The translations under genes and the position numbers were made by a program. Below, one piece after another: positions 11,345 through 20,938 of a DNA stretch of 64,000 nt. Position 1 is the first letter of the stretch. Every line of letters starts with the position of its first letter. This DNA comes from Ascaphus truei (lineage: Eukaryota > Chordata > Amphibia > Anura > Ascaphidae), in NCBI GenBank assembly GCA_036426205.1, contig CM071568.1, positions 214,997,245 through 215,061,244 on the forward strand, written 5' to 3'. The notes below the pieces were generated by a model that worked only from the letters and a program-made list of their open reading frames with translations, was not told where the DNA came from and made no database searches.

Positions 11345-12135
11345 TACATTTAATCTAAAACGGCTGCCTTTCATTATTGACATTAATCAGGATTATAATA
11401 TTTAGGAAAAGAGGGTACCCTAAATCATTATTGAAGACACAACGTGATAAGGCAGAGGCCATCCCTAGGGAGAACCTCTTAAGAGGTACACCACAGGGTG
11501 ACCGCCCAGGGAAACAATTTTCAATACCTTTCGTGACTACCTTCAACACTCAATCAGGTAGAATTAAAAACATCATACTTAGGCATTGGCCTTTATTACA
11601 AAATGATTCTTTCCTATCTTCAGCCTTCACACTCAAACCCCTGTTTTCCTATAAAAGGGGTAGAAATATCAGAGATAGACTTGTGAGAGCGGACATTGGG
11701 GGTACTGAGAGGCGACAGACTTTCCTGGGCACCCCTAAGTTGGGCTGCTATAGATGCTTGAACTGTAGTCAATGCAATAGTATGCAAGAGGGTCTCACTT
11801 TTCGACATCCCCATACTGGACAGATGTACCAGATTAAGGATTTCTACACATGTATGTCTAAAAACGTAGTATATCTCATTAAATGCCAGTGTGGACTTGG
11901 TTATGTGGGTGAGACGACGCAACAGGTGAAGGATAGGATTCGACAGCACAAAGCAGCCATCCGCAGGGGTGATCCTGACGCACCAGTTGCCCATCACTTC
12001 ACACAAGCAGGGCATAATGCCAGCCAGCTGAGGTACCAGGTCATTGATAGTGTGGGGAGAAAGCGGCGCGGAGGTGACCTACAGAGGATGCTATTACAGA
12101 GAGAAACACAATGGATAAGGCGCCTAGATACGTAA
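11345..12135 (+). pseudogene. Penelope-like element, C-terminal GIY-YIG endonuclease
   Basis: A 252-codon frame (11377-12135, read from a TTG; the true protein continues upstream in another frame) encodes the linker and endonuclease of a Penelope-like retroelement, which nicks target DNA to prime reverse transcription. Visible are the linker Cys cluster CYRCLNCSQC (124-133) and the GIY-YIG-type core VVYLIKCQCGLGYVGETT (164-181) with Arg188, His191 and a following PVAHHF. The RT half is missing or fused to TA-rich repeats; the frameshift near 11377 and the absent start make this a 5'-truncated copy. No frame damage occurs within the endonuclease itself. Confidence 0.85.
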
Positions 12136-13540
12136 GCCCAAGAGGCATTAATAAAGAAATGGACCTTAGTTGTTATTTCTGAACGGTATGGATCATTACA
12201 CACCGTGTAGTACCTTTAGTGTCCCTCCGATTTAGCCGCTTAGGTTCCGCATGACATCCTCCCCACCAGACCTGGACCGACAGCACACTACGGGTCTAAT
12301 TGCTCTATAGATCATGGAGTGTGGGTTTGGTGTCGTCTGTATTTTGGCTTGTGAGTGATCCATCCAGACACCTTAGTCATTTCTACCTACCTCTGTCCAG
12401 TCCCTTAACTGTGGGTAAGTCTCTGATCTCTTCTCTTTCAGTGACTTATTCATTCTTTTTTCCTATGGTTTATCAATTAAGGTTTATTCAGATCTTTATA
12501 TTACATTGATTTTATCCATTTCACTGGGTCTCTTAGTGAAGGGTGTTATCTGGTACCTTTCATCTAGACAGGGTCATATATTGACTCCAAGTATTGAATC
12601 AGTACTAATCTCACTGTGCTCTACATCCCTGTTTATGTTTTTCCTACAAGTGACTGCGAGAGCATCAAGCACCACAAGGTGGAGCTGCTGTGCTGACCAC
12701 CAGGAGTGCTGCCTTCACTCTCTCCTGCATCACTATGAGACTGCTTTCTACTGGAGTCAGAGACTGATCGGGATTACTTGCACATGCGCAGTGATGTCCC
12801 TTCACGACCAGAGGGGAAGAACAGCTGACGCATGCTCAGTTCTGAACTGCCACGTTGACAGATGCTAGCCTGCAAGAGGAGAATCACGTGACGTCATTGA
12901 GCAGCGGCCAGAGCTACTACATATAGCAGCTGAGATTGCTATCTCATCCCTCAGCACTCCACACGAGCAGCTGAAGGAGCAGAGCCACTGAGGGTTTGAC
13001 CACTTCATTTATTTTTCTCATTAACCTTTCACTGACTGTGTGGACTCTTGGTGCTCATTTGCAAGCTGCTTTCTTGCAAGCTGTGTTCAGCTTTAACTGT
13101 ACCATTAGGGGATTCTTGCTGCCCTGCTATTAGCTGTTTAGCTGTATTTAGCTTACACTATATGTTTACTAGATATTTTCAGGGGTGTCTGATTTGACCA
13201 GGTATAGGGGAAGGGAGGCTTAGGGAAGTACCTCTCGGTCCTTTTGGACCAGGGGGAATGGGCCAGATGAAGAGGTAGTCCCTCGAAACGTCGCCCCCCT
13301 AGCATACATTCCGTTCTCCGTTTTTTTTGTGTATATTCCTTATGTTTCATGTTTTTTCCCCTTTTCCTTCTTTCCCCCCCCCCCCCCACCCCTCACTTTG
13401 TGACATGCCCATTTGTGATACTGGTTTCTGCAAACACATTTGATTTATTTCTGGTTCATTTTATTATTAAATGTTTATTCTGCATTACAACTGTTTTCAT
13501 CATTTAGCTATTAGACAGTGAGTGCTGGTACTTACGTAGA
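12136..13540 (+). other. Penelope 3' region
   Basis: Non-coding downstream part of the same element. It includes a hammerhead-like motif at 13264-13292 and a C-rich stretch at 13375-13395. The end of the element is not sharply defined. Confidence 0.5.
13264..13292 (+). ncRNA. Hammerhead-ribozyme-like motif of a Penelope element
   Basis: CAGATGA, a short helix GAGG/CCTC around TAGT, then CGAAACGTC reproduces the order of the hammerhead catalytic core (CUGANGA, stem II, GAAA). Penelope-like elements are known to carry hammerhead motifs in their terminal repeats. Here the U of the CUGA box is A, so self-cleavage is doubtful. Confidence 0.5.
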
Positions 13541-14517
13541 TTTGTTAGTACTATACAGGGGAATAAGGGTCCCCTTTTGTTCCGTGCACCCTGCAATTGC
13601 ATATATTTAACACCATCAGAGTGCTGTCTATCGTCCCCTTTTACCCTATGTCCATCTATAGTTTACAGACATAAATACAGGTGCAATAAAAGAGCATGAA
13701 AAACAATTGAATCACATTCAAAATCAAAATACAATACAACCACTGATTTGTCCTGTACGTATGTATATCCATAGTGACATACATAAATTCAGGCCAAATA
13801 AATGGACATAAAAAAAAAATGGAGGTCAGGAAAATAAATCCAAAAAAACTATAAAATAAAAATAAAATACATTTATTTTGTTTACTTACCATTAGATGAA
13901 CCACTCACAGCAATCAAGGGGAACCGGAAGCACTGGAACAGCTAATCCAACAACAGGAACCAGGTAACCATAAAATAAAAAAACCATTACAAACCACAAG
14001 TGTCTGTATCTTCTTTCTTCAATTTGTAATCCATAGTGGGGGTCTTCTCCGTCTTCTTCTGTCTTCTTCTGTCTTCTTCCGGGGTCTTCTTATCTTCATC
14101 CGCCACGCCCTGGTCTTCTTTCTTCATAGGAGGTCTTTCCTCCTCGGCGTCTAGCCTCAAAATGAGACGACATAGGCTTTTATAGGCCTATGATGTCACA
14201 TTTTCGGCATATGGTTCTCACGGTCCTGGGCCGTGAAAACCATGTGTTTTGGCCGACAAAAATAAAATGATGACGTCATTTAAAGGCAATGAAAGCACAG
14301 CCATTCAAAATTGCGGTGCTTCAATTGCCTTTAATATGACGTCATGAAAAGAAAGATGTCCGGCCTCACATGGTACGGTAGCCAATCAGTGCGTGGGGAA
14401 TACATCCCAACTCTGATTGGCTCAAGTACCATGTGACAGGCTTTCAATAACATCACATCCGTTCTCCCCAAATCATCTGTCACATGTCTACTTGAGCCAA
14501 TCAGAGTTGGGATGGAG
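13541..14517. repeat. Foldback interior with stacked hairpins
   Basis: There are several palindromes: around 14212-14245 (TTCTCACGG..CCGTGAA), 14269-14344 with TGACGTCA at both ends, and 14403-14517, where CATCCCAACTCTGATTGGCT is matched by its complement. Phrases at 13645-13668 recur inverted at 14853-14878. Pyrimidine-rich TCTTCTTC repeats lie at 14040-14100. No gene is present. Confidence 0.6.
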
Positions 14518-14853
14518 TTGTATTGTATTGTATTGTATTGTATGTCTTTATTTATATAGCGCCATAAATGTACATAGCGCTTCACAGTAGTAATACATGT
14601 CATATAAATAACAAATAATATAAATAACAGATCATGGGAATACGTGCTTCAGACATACTGTAAAAGTAACATTAAGGAAGGAGTCCCTGCTCCGAGGAGC
14701 TTACAATCTAATTGGTAGGTAGGGAGAACGTACAGAGACAGTAGGAGGGAATACTAGTAAGTGCGTCTGCAGGGGGCCAAGCTTTATGTGTCATGTGTCC
14801 TTGATTACCCAGTGCTACTCATATGCTTCTTTATGCAGATGTGTATTAAGGTG
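14518..14853 (-). mobile_element. L2-like LINE, 3' end only
   Basis: Matches 146-475 closely, including the TATTG tail, ATAGCGCCATAAATG, the GGAAGGAGTCCCTGCTCCGAG block and AGTGCTACTCA.ATGCTTCTTTA. It is a 336 bp 5'-truncated insertion placed at the edge of a palindrome in the foldback element. Differences from the long copy are few. Confidence 0.9.
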
Positions 14854-15422
14854 TCTGTAAATTATAGATGGACATACATACAGGTATAATAAAAACTTGT
14901 TGGCTTGCCTTGTTTGGATGTTTTTTTGAATTGTAATTTGCTGCTTTGTGTAAAAATGTGCTGCTAATGTACATTTCAATTTTGCAAATGTTTAGTTAAA
15001 GGCTGGTTGCTATAGATTATTTTATTGGTTTATTTTTGGAAGATAGAATTGTTTGATGGTTACTTTGATATAGATTATTTTTCACAATGGTTTGATTGTA
15101 GGATTTTAAGTGTGTAATTGAATTGGATTGTAATTGATTGGTAATTGGATTAATTGATGGTAATTTAATTGTGTTGATGCTTTGCTTTTCTTTAATGATT
15201 GTATTTGTATCTTGTTTGGATTAGTGTATTTGATGTGGAGCATTGGTTGACATAGTATACATGATGCACAGATTAATTGTATCATGTACACATTGTCAAA
15301 TTGAGTGTTTGTATTTTGATTTATTAGATATTGATTTTGCTTGGTGCTGTTTGATATTTGGAGAGAATTGTATTTAGCCATGTACAGTATTTATTTGTAT
15401 ATTGGTTAATCATGCATATACA

Positions 15423-15464
<42 letters not shown>

Positions 15465-15510
15465 TCTCTCTACTCTCTATTCCTCTCGCTCTCTCATCAT
15501 CTATCTGATG
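14854..15510. other. AT-rich foldback interior with (TA) microsatellite
   Basis: Low-complexity T-rich sequence with an AT dinucleotide tract at 15425-15462. No gene is supported; frames here are compositional. Confidence 0.6.
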
Positions 15511-15870
15511 AAGCCACTGTACAAATTAATGGGTGAAGGGTAGGTATCGGGTCAGGGTGGCTTAACCCCTTAATGACTGTAGCAGTTAATAACCGCTAAG
15601 GTCATTAAAGAGTTAGGGGACATTAGTTTGGCACTTTTTCTTATTGTGTATATTTTTCAGCACAACAGTGTATAGACGGGGAGGAAGATGCGGGTGGCCT
15701 TCATCGTGGGTGCCGGACAAGGGTGAATACAAAATGTATTTATTGTGATTAATGTATATCTAATGGAAAAAATGCATTATTATCCATATGTGGATAATAG
15801 TAATTTTGTCCATTAATGTATAGTATGTGTTAGGGGGTGGGGGGGATGTGTGTGGTATATTGCTATGTTT
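15511..15870 (+). repeat. Foldback module M, copy 2
   Basis: Inverted relative to 10700-11065 with long identical runs, for example GGGTATCGGGTCAGGGTG (in reverse) and GGTGGCCTTCATCGTGGGTGCC. It contains the hairpin at 15563-15616 and the TTATCCATATGTGGATAATA palindrome. It forms part of the right arm of the foldback element. Confidence 0.8.
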
Positions 15871-15976
15871 ATTGGGGGCAATTGTCCCCAATAAACATGC
15901 TGTTAAGCCTTAACCCCTTCATTGCCTTAGCGGATAGCCGCTAAGGTAATGAAGCTGCTTTAATGTATTTTTATTA

Positions 15977-16252
15977 ATAGTGTGCGGGAGCAGGGGGTCC
16001 CCTGAGCTGAACCGCATTGATTTGTGGCTCAGGGACACCCTGCTTCCTGAGTTAGAGGCCCCGGTAAGGGGCATCTGTGCCAGTTTGGACGCCATCTTTA
16101 TTGAGCCCACGTCGCATCTTGGACGCTATAAAGATGGCGCCGACACTGGCACCGATGCCCCATACCAGGGCCTCTAACTCGAGAAGCAGGGGGTCTCTGA
16201 GCCATTAATCAATGCGGTTCAGCTCAGGGGACACCCTGCTCCCGCACATTAT
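15977..16252. repeat. Long palindrome A, ~125 bp arms
   Basis: The arm 15977-16101 (CGGGAGCAGGGGGTCCCC...GCCATCTTTAT) pairs with 16127-16252 at high identity around a loop of about 25 bases containing CCCACGTCGCAT. A transcript would fold into a long hairpin. Confidence 0.85.
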
Positions 16253-16347
16253 TATTAAAATGTACTTTAATGCAGCTTTATTACCATAGTGGCTATCCGC
16301 TACGGTAATGAATTATTATTTATTGTTATGTGTATTTTAATACTAGT

Positions 16348-16600
16348 GTAGATGTGCAGGGGGTCTCCTGAGCTGAACCTCATTGGTTTCAGGTCCGAGG
16401 ACCCCCTACTTCTGGAGATATAGGCCCGTTATGGGGTGCCGGTATCCCCTGCACTTTAAAGCTCCCACGTCACATGACCAGGACATTGAAATTCTGCAGG
16501 GGACACTGGCACCCCATAACGGGGCCTGTATCTCCTGAAGTAGGGAGTCCTCGGACCTGAAACCAATGCGGTTCAGCTCAGGATACCCCCTGCTCATGTA
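16348..16600. repeat. Long palindrome B, ~110 bp arms
   Basis: The arm 16348-16460 pairs with 16487-16598. Its loop has CCCACGTCACAT, and its arms share GAGCTGAACC.CATTG with palindrome A, so A and B are diverged tandem copies of one palindromic unit. Confidence 0.85.
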
Positions 16601-16909
16601 TACTACTATTAAAACTCATATTTGGACAGCACGATCGCCTGTAAGATCCCTGCATTGAGACGCAGCGTCTCCATGCAGTTCTTACAGGCTGCTTTGTTTA
16701 TAATAGTTATCGTGCTAAATAACTTTTAGCAAAATATCAGGGGTGGGGAAAGGTGATCGTGCGCTATGGCCCTTTTGGCCAAGGCTGGCCGTAAACGCGC
16801 CAAACAGCCTTAGTGAATAGCGCTTATGGCTTCAGCCTTTTGCGGCCCAGCGATATAACACATTTTAGCGCTAGTTAACGTAGCTTAGTGAATCGGCCCC
16901 TGTATCTTT

Positions 16910-17359
16910 CTATCGACTATTTTCATTGTGAGTAATATGGCTTGGACCGTAATTCGATTCTTCTTTCCTGATTTGTGCAGAAAACCAATCGTAGTACTGA
17001 GATGGTATTGCAGGGGCGCTTATAGCAACAAACAGCTTGCTTGGATGTGATGTAGAATGTAGAATCACACCAGCAGCTTCCTTCATTTTTTTGTAGTATC
17101 TTTGCTGCAGATACTTCCTTACATTTGACTGGAGTAAGATTACACGCTGCTTCAAATGTTCATAAATCTTTCTTTGACATTGCATTCTCCATATGGATTC
17201 GAGAAGGCAGGCTGATTTATTTTGGCTATTTAGCAGATGAGTTTTCATTCCTCTGTAGGCAGCCTGTATGGTGAATGCTGCAGAGCGTTTGTGCAGATAC
17301 ATTTCTTGTTCCAACCTTGCTTGGACAAGAGCATTGTAGTCCTCCTTCCATTTACACAC
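16910..17359 (-). pseudogene. IQ-motif protein fragment inside the LTR element
   Basis: A 149-codon frame has three to four IQ-like repeats about 23-24 residues apart: AAFTIQAAYRGMK (28-40), SACLLESIWRMQCQR (49-63), RVILLQSNVRKYLQQRYY (72-89) and a weak AAGVILHS. IQ repeats bind calmodulin or myosin light chains in proteins such as myosins and ASPM; the spacing is like those arrays. A charged segment rich in Glu and Lys precedes them. It lies in the internal region of the LTR element, downstream of coiled-coil sequence on the same strand. It ends beside the foldback insertion. A captured host exon is my inference; an unusual gag domain is the alternative. Confidence 0.6.
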
Positions 17360-17647
17360 TTCTGAGTTGAGACTCCCTTCCTACTGGTGTGAGACTTCTA
17401 ACTCTAGTTTGAGGGTGTGAAGCGCATTCTGAGAGACTTTAAGATCCATACTTAGACAGTAGACAGATTTTAGAGATATGTCCAGCTCTGTGATGTTCCT
17501 TTTTAGACACTTCCAGTTCTGTGCAGCAACGGCTGATCTCTTCATGTGAGGCATCCAGTTCTATGCGGAGAGTTTCAACCTCATTCTGCGATATGTCCAC
17601 CTCTCTATGGCAATTGCAAACCTCTTGCTGAGAGACTGTAATCTCTT
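17360..17647 (-). pseudogene. Coiled-coil coding remnant
   Basis: The minus strand gives heptad-rich peptides in shifting frames, such as EVETLRIELDASHEEISR and CTELEVSKKEH, which link the coiled coil at 17648-17968 to the IQ region. There are several stops and shifts. Confidence 0.5.
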
Positions 17648-17968
17648 TCAGTGCATCTTATATTTTTGTTTCAAGTTAGCAATCATTTTGTTAGACTTGC
17701 TCTGCTTTTCCTCCATGGTGGTGATAGTAGTGTTCGCAGTTTCTAGATTCGTCCTTAGATTCTCCAATTCGTTTTTGACCGCAGAGAAAATTGCGAGCCC
17801 AATCTTCTGTAGCTCAGCATTATTTTCTCTCTCCATTTTCAATTCTTCACGGAGCAGATCACAGTTATGCCTGGCAGCTTGCAGTGCATCTTCAGGGCTG
17901 GTCAAGGGATCGTCACTCACTGGTTCCGGCTCCACTTCCCTGCTATGGTTGGTTGAAGGTTGTAACAA
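17648..17968 (-). pseudogene. Coiled-coil segment of the same protein
   Basis: A 106-codon frame with long heptads: ALQAARHNCDLLREELKMER, ELQKIGLAIFSAVKNELENL and TTITTMEEKQSKSNKMIANL. The pattern is that of a rod-forming protein. With the downstream IQ repeats it reads like a motor- or spindle-type rod plus light-chain-binding region rather than a known Gypsy gag. It carries no RT or protease motif. The acidic N-terminal 25 residues lie directly next to the embedded LTR-like segment. Confidence 0.6.
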
Positions 17969-18012
17969 ATGCTCATCACAAACAGGATAGGACTGCAGGG
18001 CTTAGGTGGGGA

Positions 18013-18671
18013 TGTTAGAATACACAGACCAACAACCGCGACACAGCGTCGGAATTGCAGAGTCATACTCGTGCAGCTGGGTCAGGGTAGGAGAGGTCAG
18101 AATAGTTGTGATACTCGCCATGGACTAGGATTGGAGAAGTCGGATGGTCGTTGTGCATAGCTGAGGTCCAGGGGTCAGAGAAGGCAGAGGTGGTGGTACA
18201 AGCTGAGGTCAAAGGTACAAGAGAGCAAGACAGAATGCACAGAACAACAACAGAGCAGGGATGCTTGAGGCAAGAACTTGAAACATAAACAGTGGTTTAT
18301 GATCAGCCAATTTTCCTAAGGGCTGGCTGAGCATATAAAGAACAGGGAGCCAATGGGAAGGCTGCAGACAATGAGTAGAGAGCCAATGGGAAGGCTGGGG
18401 GTAATGAGTCATCACACATAGAGGGTGGGGCAGAGTGTATTGCAGCTGTCAAATAATTAATGTTGTTAGCATTAACCCCTCGAGTGTTTCTGGTCTTGCG
18501 ACGCCGACGTGAAGTGGAGACAGGAACGTCCTCTGTTGCATCATGGGACGTGGCGTGGGGGAGGAGCCTAGGTCCGATGCCGGCACGAGTACTGCGGCGC
18601 TCGCATGAGGGGCGTCACCCAATGTGTCACAGGACGCATCATGGTGGAGGGACCTAGGTCTAATCCTCACA
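18013..18671 (-). repeat. Embedded solo LTR-like segment
   Basis: In minus orientation it begins TGTGAGGATTAGACC and ends TATTCTAACA, has a TTTATATG box, and then a pyrimidine-rich CTTGCCTC..CCCTGCTC stretch like the R region of vertebrate Gypsy LTRs. It separates the gag-like and coiled-coil parts. I see no clear target duplication, so the call is tentative. Confidence 0.45.
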
Positions 18672-19922
18672 AGGGTTCCTCACTGTTGGCACTAGAGAGA
18701 CACTTCTTTGGGTTATACGCCTTCTGCCTTAGGCCCTCTTGATATTCTCTAATTTGTGTGACAAATCCTCTATTTTCACTAGGCTGCGGGGCATCTTTTT
18801 CTCCGCGGGATCTGCGGACGAGTCTGTTCTTTCCATGGTAAGTGAAGAACCACTTTTTTTTCTTTTTCCGCCTTTTTTGTTTTGGACGACTCCGTCCCAT
18901 CAGGGATACTGGGGTCTCTATCTTTATTTGAAACTTCAGCAGCTTCACTGTATCTGCCAGGCTTTTCTTGCAGTTGCATTAGCTGGCATAAATATTCATG
19001 GCCATAGAGATTTGTTTGTTCAGTGTGTACCGAGTTTAGGTACCTCCACCATTCTTGGGGTGTTTTGTGGGTGTGACGTGGTTTGGATTCCCAATAAGAG
19101 ATATCTTCATCCTTATCCATATCCTCATAGGACTGGAAGGGCCACTCGTCCGTGGGGTTGGGTTCATTACAGGAACACCACATCTTGTCCTCCATTTTGG
19201 GGCTATCAGGTGTATTTGTCTTCCTGACCTCGAGAGGCGCTATTGCAGCTGTTTTCATTGAATTCACTAGAATCCCAGCTGGTAGTCCTACAGGTGGGCA
19301 GACTTAGTTTGCAGAGTTTGTAGCTCTCACAGGCGTCTCTGTAGACTTTCACTTTTTCTTCTTTACATTGGTAGGTTCTGAAACATCAGCAATTGTGTGC
19401 ACACATTCTTTCTCATCAGTGATACTGGATGTTCCCTTGCCAAGATAAACTTCTGTATCTTCCTTGTGACCAAAGTGCATTGCTTGCTGCTGCAGTTCCT
19501 TGGCACGTTGAACAAAAATATTCCTCTGGCTTCAGCCATTTTTCTGGGGCCACGTGGCATTATCCTCATCATCGGAATAAGGCCTGACTCCATTTGGCTG
19601 GGCTCTTTACACCAGGAACATATTTTCTTCCCCATTCTTGCAGTGTTTGTATTTGACTTCAGCTTGGTGCACATTTTAAAATCCAATGGGTTTTTTTTTC
19701 TGTCACCAGTTGTGGGGTAAACTCTGGTCATGGCATCAATCCCTTGTGTGGGTCACCATCTGTCGCAGTCCTCCCAGTCAAACGGTGGTGTTGTGGCTTT
19801 CTCCAGTGCAGTTGTTGCTTTCCTGCCTGGATGTGTAGCTCTTTAAATCTGGTCACTTCTGCATGTGATTCTTGGTTTTGTTGCTCAGGCTGTTTGAAGG
19901 AACTGTGTGCAGGCAAAAGCAC
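18672..19922 (-). pseudogene. Gag-like Cys-rich region, broken into three frames
   Basis: Three frames follow the primer site in order: 19728-19922 (Gln/His-rich), 19363-19731 and 18779-19267 (162 codons). A motif with CSCNEP, then WPFQSYEDMDKDEDISYW occurs in 18779-19267, and a related, damaged version near 19550-19640 reads SYSDDED-like after a CSWCKEP block, suggesting an internal duplication. Lys-rich stretches follow (KTKKAEKEKK). Position after the primer site suits gag, whose product would pack RNA, but I cannot match it to a known gag family. Confidence 0.4.
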
Positions 19923-19975
19923 AAATAATTCACAGGCAGTCTATAGGGCCCCTTTCAAGTGCAAGGGCCACCTCT

Positions 19976-19994
19976 CATCCCACTTCTAACACCA
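19976..19994 (-). other. Primer-binding site, tRNA-Leu(CAA)-like
   Basis: The minus strand reads TGGTGTTAGAAGTGGGATG two bases after the LTR. The 3' end of vertebrate tRNA-Leu(CAA) would give TGGTGTCAGAAGTGGGATT, so 17 of 19 bases agree. It fixes the orientation of the element. Confidence 0.75.
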
Positions 19995-19996
19995 TA

Positions 19997-20938
19997 TGTA
20001 AGAGATGTGTGCAGAGGTATGCAAATGGAGACTGGTTTAGGGTGAAATTATATCTTGGCATTATTGAGCCTGTTCCTTTATCCAGGCAAACATACTGCAC
20101 CGACACACTTTATTCGAGCAAATACCCAGTATGTACCTGGCAGATACCTGGAATGCGCCGCTCCTCACCTCTGACAAGCCCCGTTGTGTTTGCCTTCCCA
20201 GCCTGGGTTCATGCCTGGCTGACGGGCGGCTGATCTGTTAAATGATAATGATTAGGATTTAATAGGCTGCAATGCTTCGCATGTCTACCAGATGGCATAA
20301 ATTCATGAATTGTAATGCAGTATATATATATATACTGTGCAGTATTGCAGCCAGCGGGAATAAAATGCTTCAATCCCTGCCTGGAAAATACCTCAATGCA
20401 CTCGGGCAGAAAACAGTCACAAACCTCAATACACCCGGGTATACCCGAATTCGTGGGACTAGCCGAGCTCGAATAAAGTGTGTCGCCAGTGTACAAAAAC
20501 AAAAACAAAAAACCCTATCCCTTTGTAAGGGCTAACTTACTTCCCCAGACCCTATCTGCAAGACTGGAGGGGTATTCCCATTATGAGCCTATCACCAAAA
20601 AGTCCCAGGCGTTACCTTAAGCAGGTGGTCCTCAATGTCAGTCTCTGGCAGGTTCCTGGGTCATCTATGTCAAGGAAATATAGGTCTCTGTGTGTCTTAT
20701 CTTAGTACAGCCTTTGTGCTCAAGACAGTGTCTGTGTGCAGGCTTCTCTGCTCCCCTTCTGTCAGCCCAAATGTGAGCTAAGGAATCTCACTCCTGTGTC
20801 TCACATGAGGCTTTTTACATAGCTCTCTTTAGTCCAGGTGGAGACTAGTTAATTGAGTGGCTGCAATTAACTATCTATCTGCTGGATTCTCAGAGCTCTG
20901 AGGCTGCTTTATTTAAACAGGGATAAGTCCCTGTTACA
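19997..20938 (-). repeat. 5' LTR of the IQ-carrying element
   Basis: Matches the LTR at 8586-9844 at both ends. It contains a 397 bp MITE (20095-20491) and lacks about 700 bp of the middle, probably by deletion. The part shared by both copies includes GGAGACTAGTTAATTGAGTG-type sequence and CTGGATTCTCAGAGCTCT. Confidence 0.75.
20095..20491. mobile_element. Tc1/mariner-type MITE (MITE-A)
   Basis: Flanked by TA on each side. Ends read CTGCACCGACACACTTTATT and, complemented, CACTGGCGACACACTTTATT, both continuing CGAGC. The other LTR shows the uninterrupted site CATACAAAAAC, which proves a TA insertion. Internal sequence GGATTTAATAGG...CCAGATGGCA recurs at 59749-59800 upstream of the forkhead-like ORF. 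Confidence 0.9.

Larger units (their letters stand above)
10308..16900. mobile_element. Foldback DNA element, 6.6 kb, with nested insertions
   Basis: The ends are inverted copies: GGGGCCGATTCACTAAGC at 10308-10325 and its complement at 16883-16900, extended by CGTTAA. Inside, about 360 bp at 10700-11065 recurs inverted at 15511-15870, so the element has long arms built of several palindromes. The middle holds a Penelope fragment (about 11122-13540) and an L2 tail (14518-14853). No transposase is seen. I found no clear target duplication: the flanks read AAAGACAGT and TGTATCTTT. Related arms or modules lie at 28.6-31.5, 39.4-41.3, 50.3 and 53.9-54.9 kb. Confidence 0.75.
8586..20938 (-). mobile_element. 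Non-autonomous LTR retrotransposon carrying coiled-coil and IQ sequence
   Basis: Both LTRs are recognisable (8586-9844 and 19997-20938, minus orientation, TGTAACAGG...CTCTTACA). Next to the 5' LTR lies a tRNA-Leu(CAA)-like primer site (19976-19994), and next to the 3' LTR a purine run. Flanks read CCAAG and GCAAG, a 5 bp duplication with one change, the size used by Gypsy-type integrases. Without nested insertions the inside would be about 2.9 kb. It has gag-like, coiled-coil and IQ-repeat coding remnants and no RT, protease or integrase that I can find, so it must have depended on another element. Nested in it are a foldback element (10308-16900), an LTR-like segment (18013-18671) and a MITE (20095-20491). 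Confidence 0.75.

Noticed and set aside
13375..13395. C-run as a LINE poly-tail
   Set aside because: No flanking duplication and it lies within the Penelope 3' region.
10308..16900. Target-site duplication for the foldback element
   Set aside because: Flanks AAAGACAGT and TGTATCTTT share no convincing direct repeat.
16910..17359. Independent host gene exon with IQ motifs
   Set aside because: Position between LTRs in the element's sense strand and the adjoining coiled coil make an element-borne origin simpler, though not proved; no AG/GT splice pair was evident.
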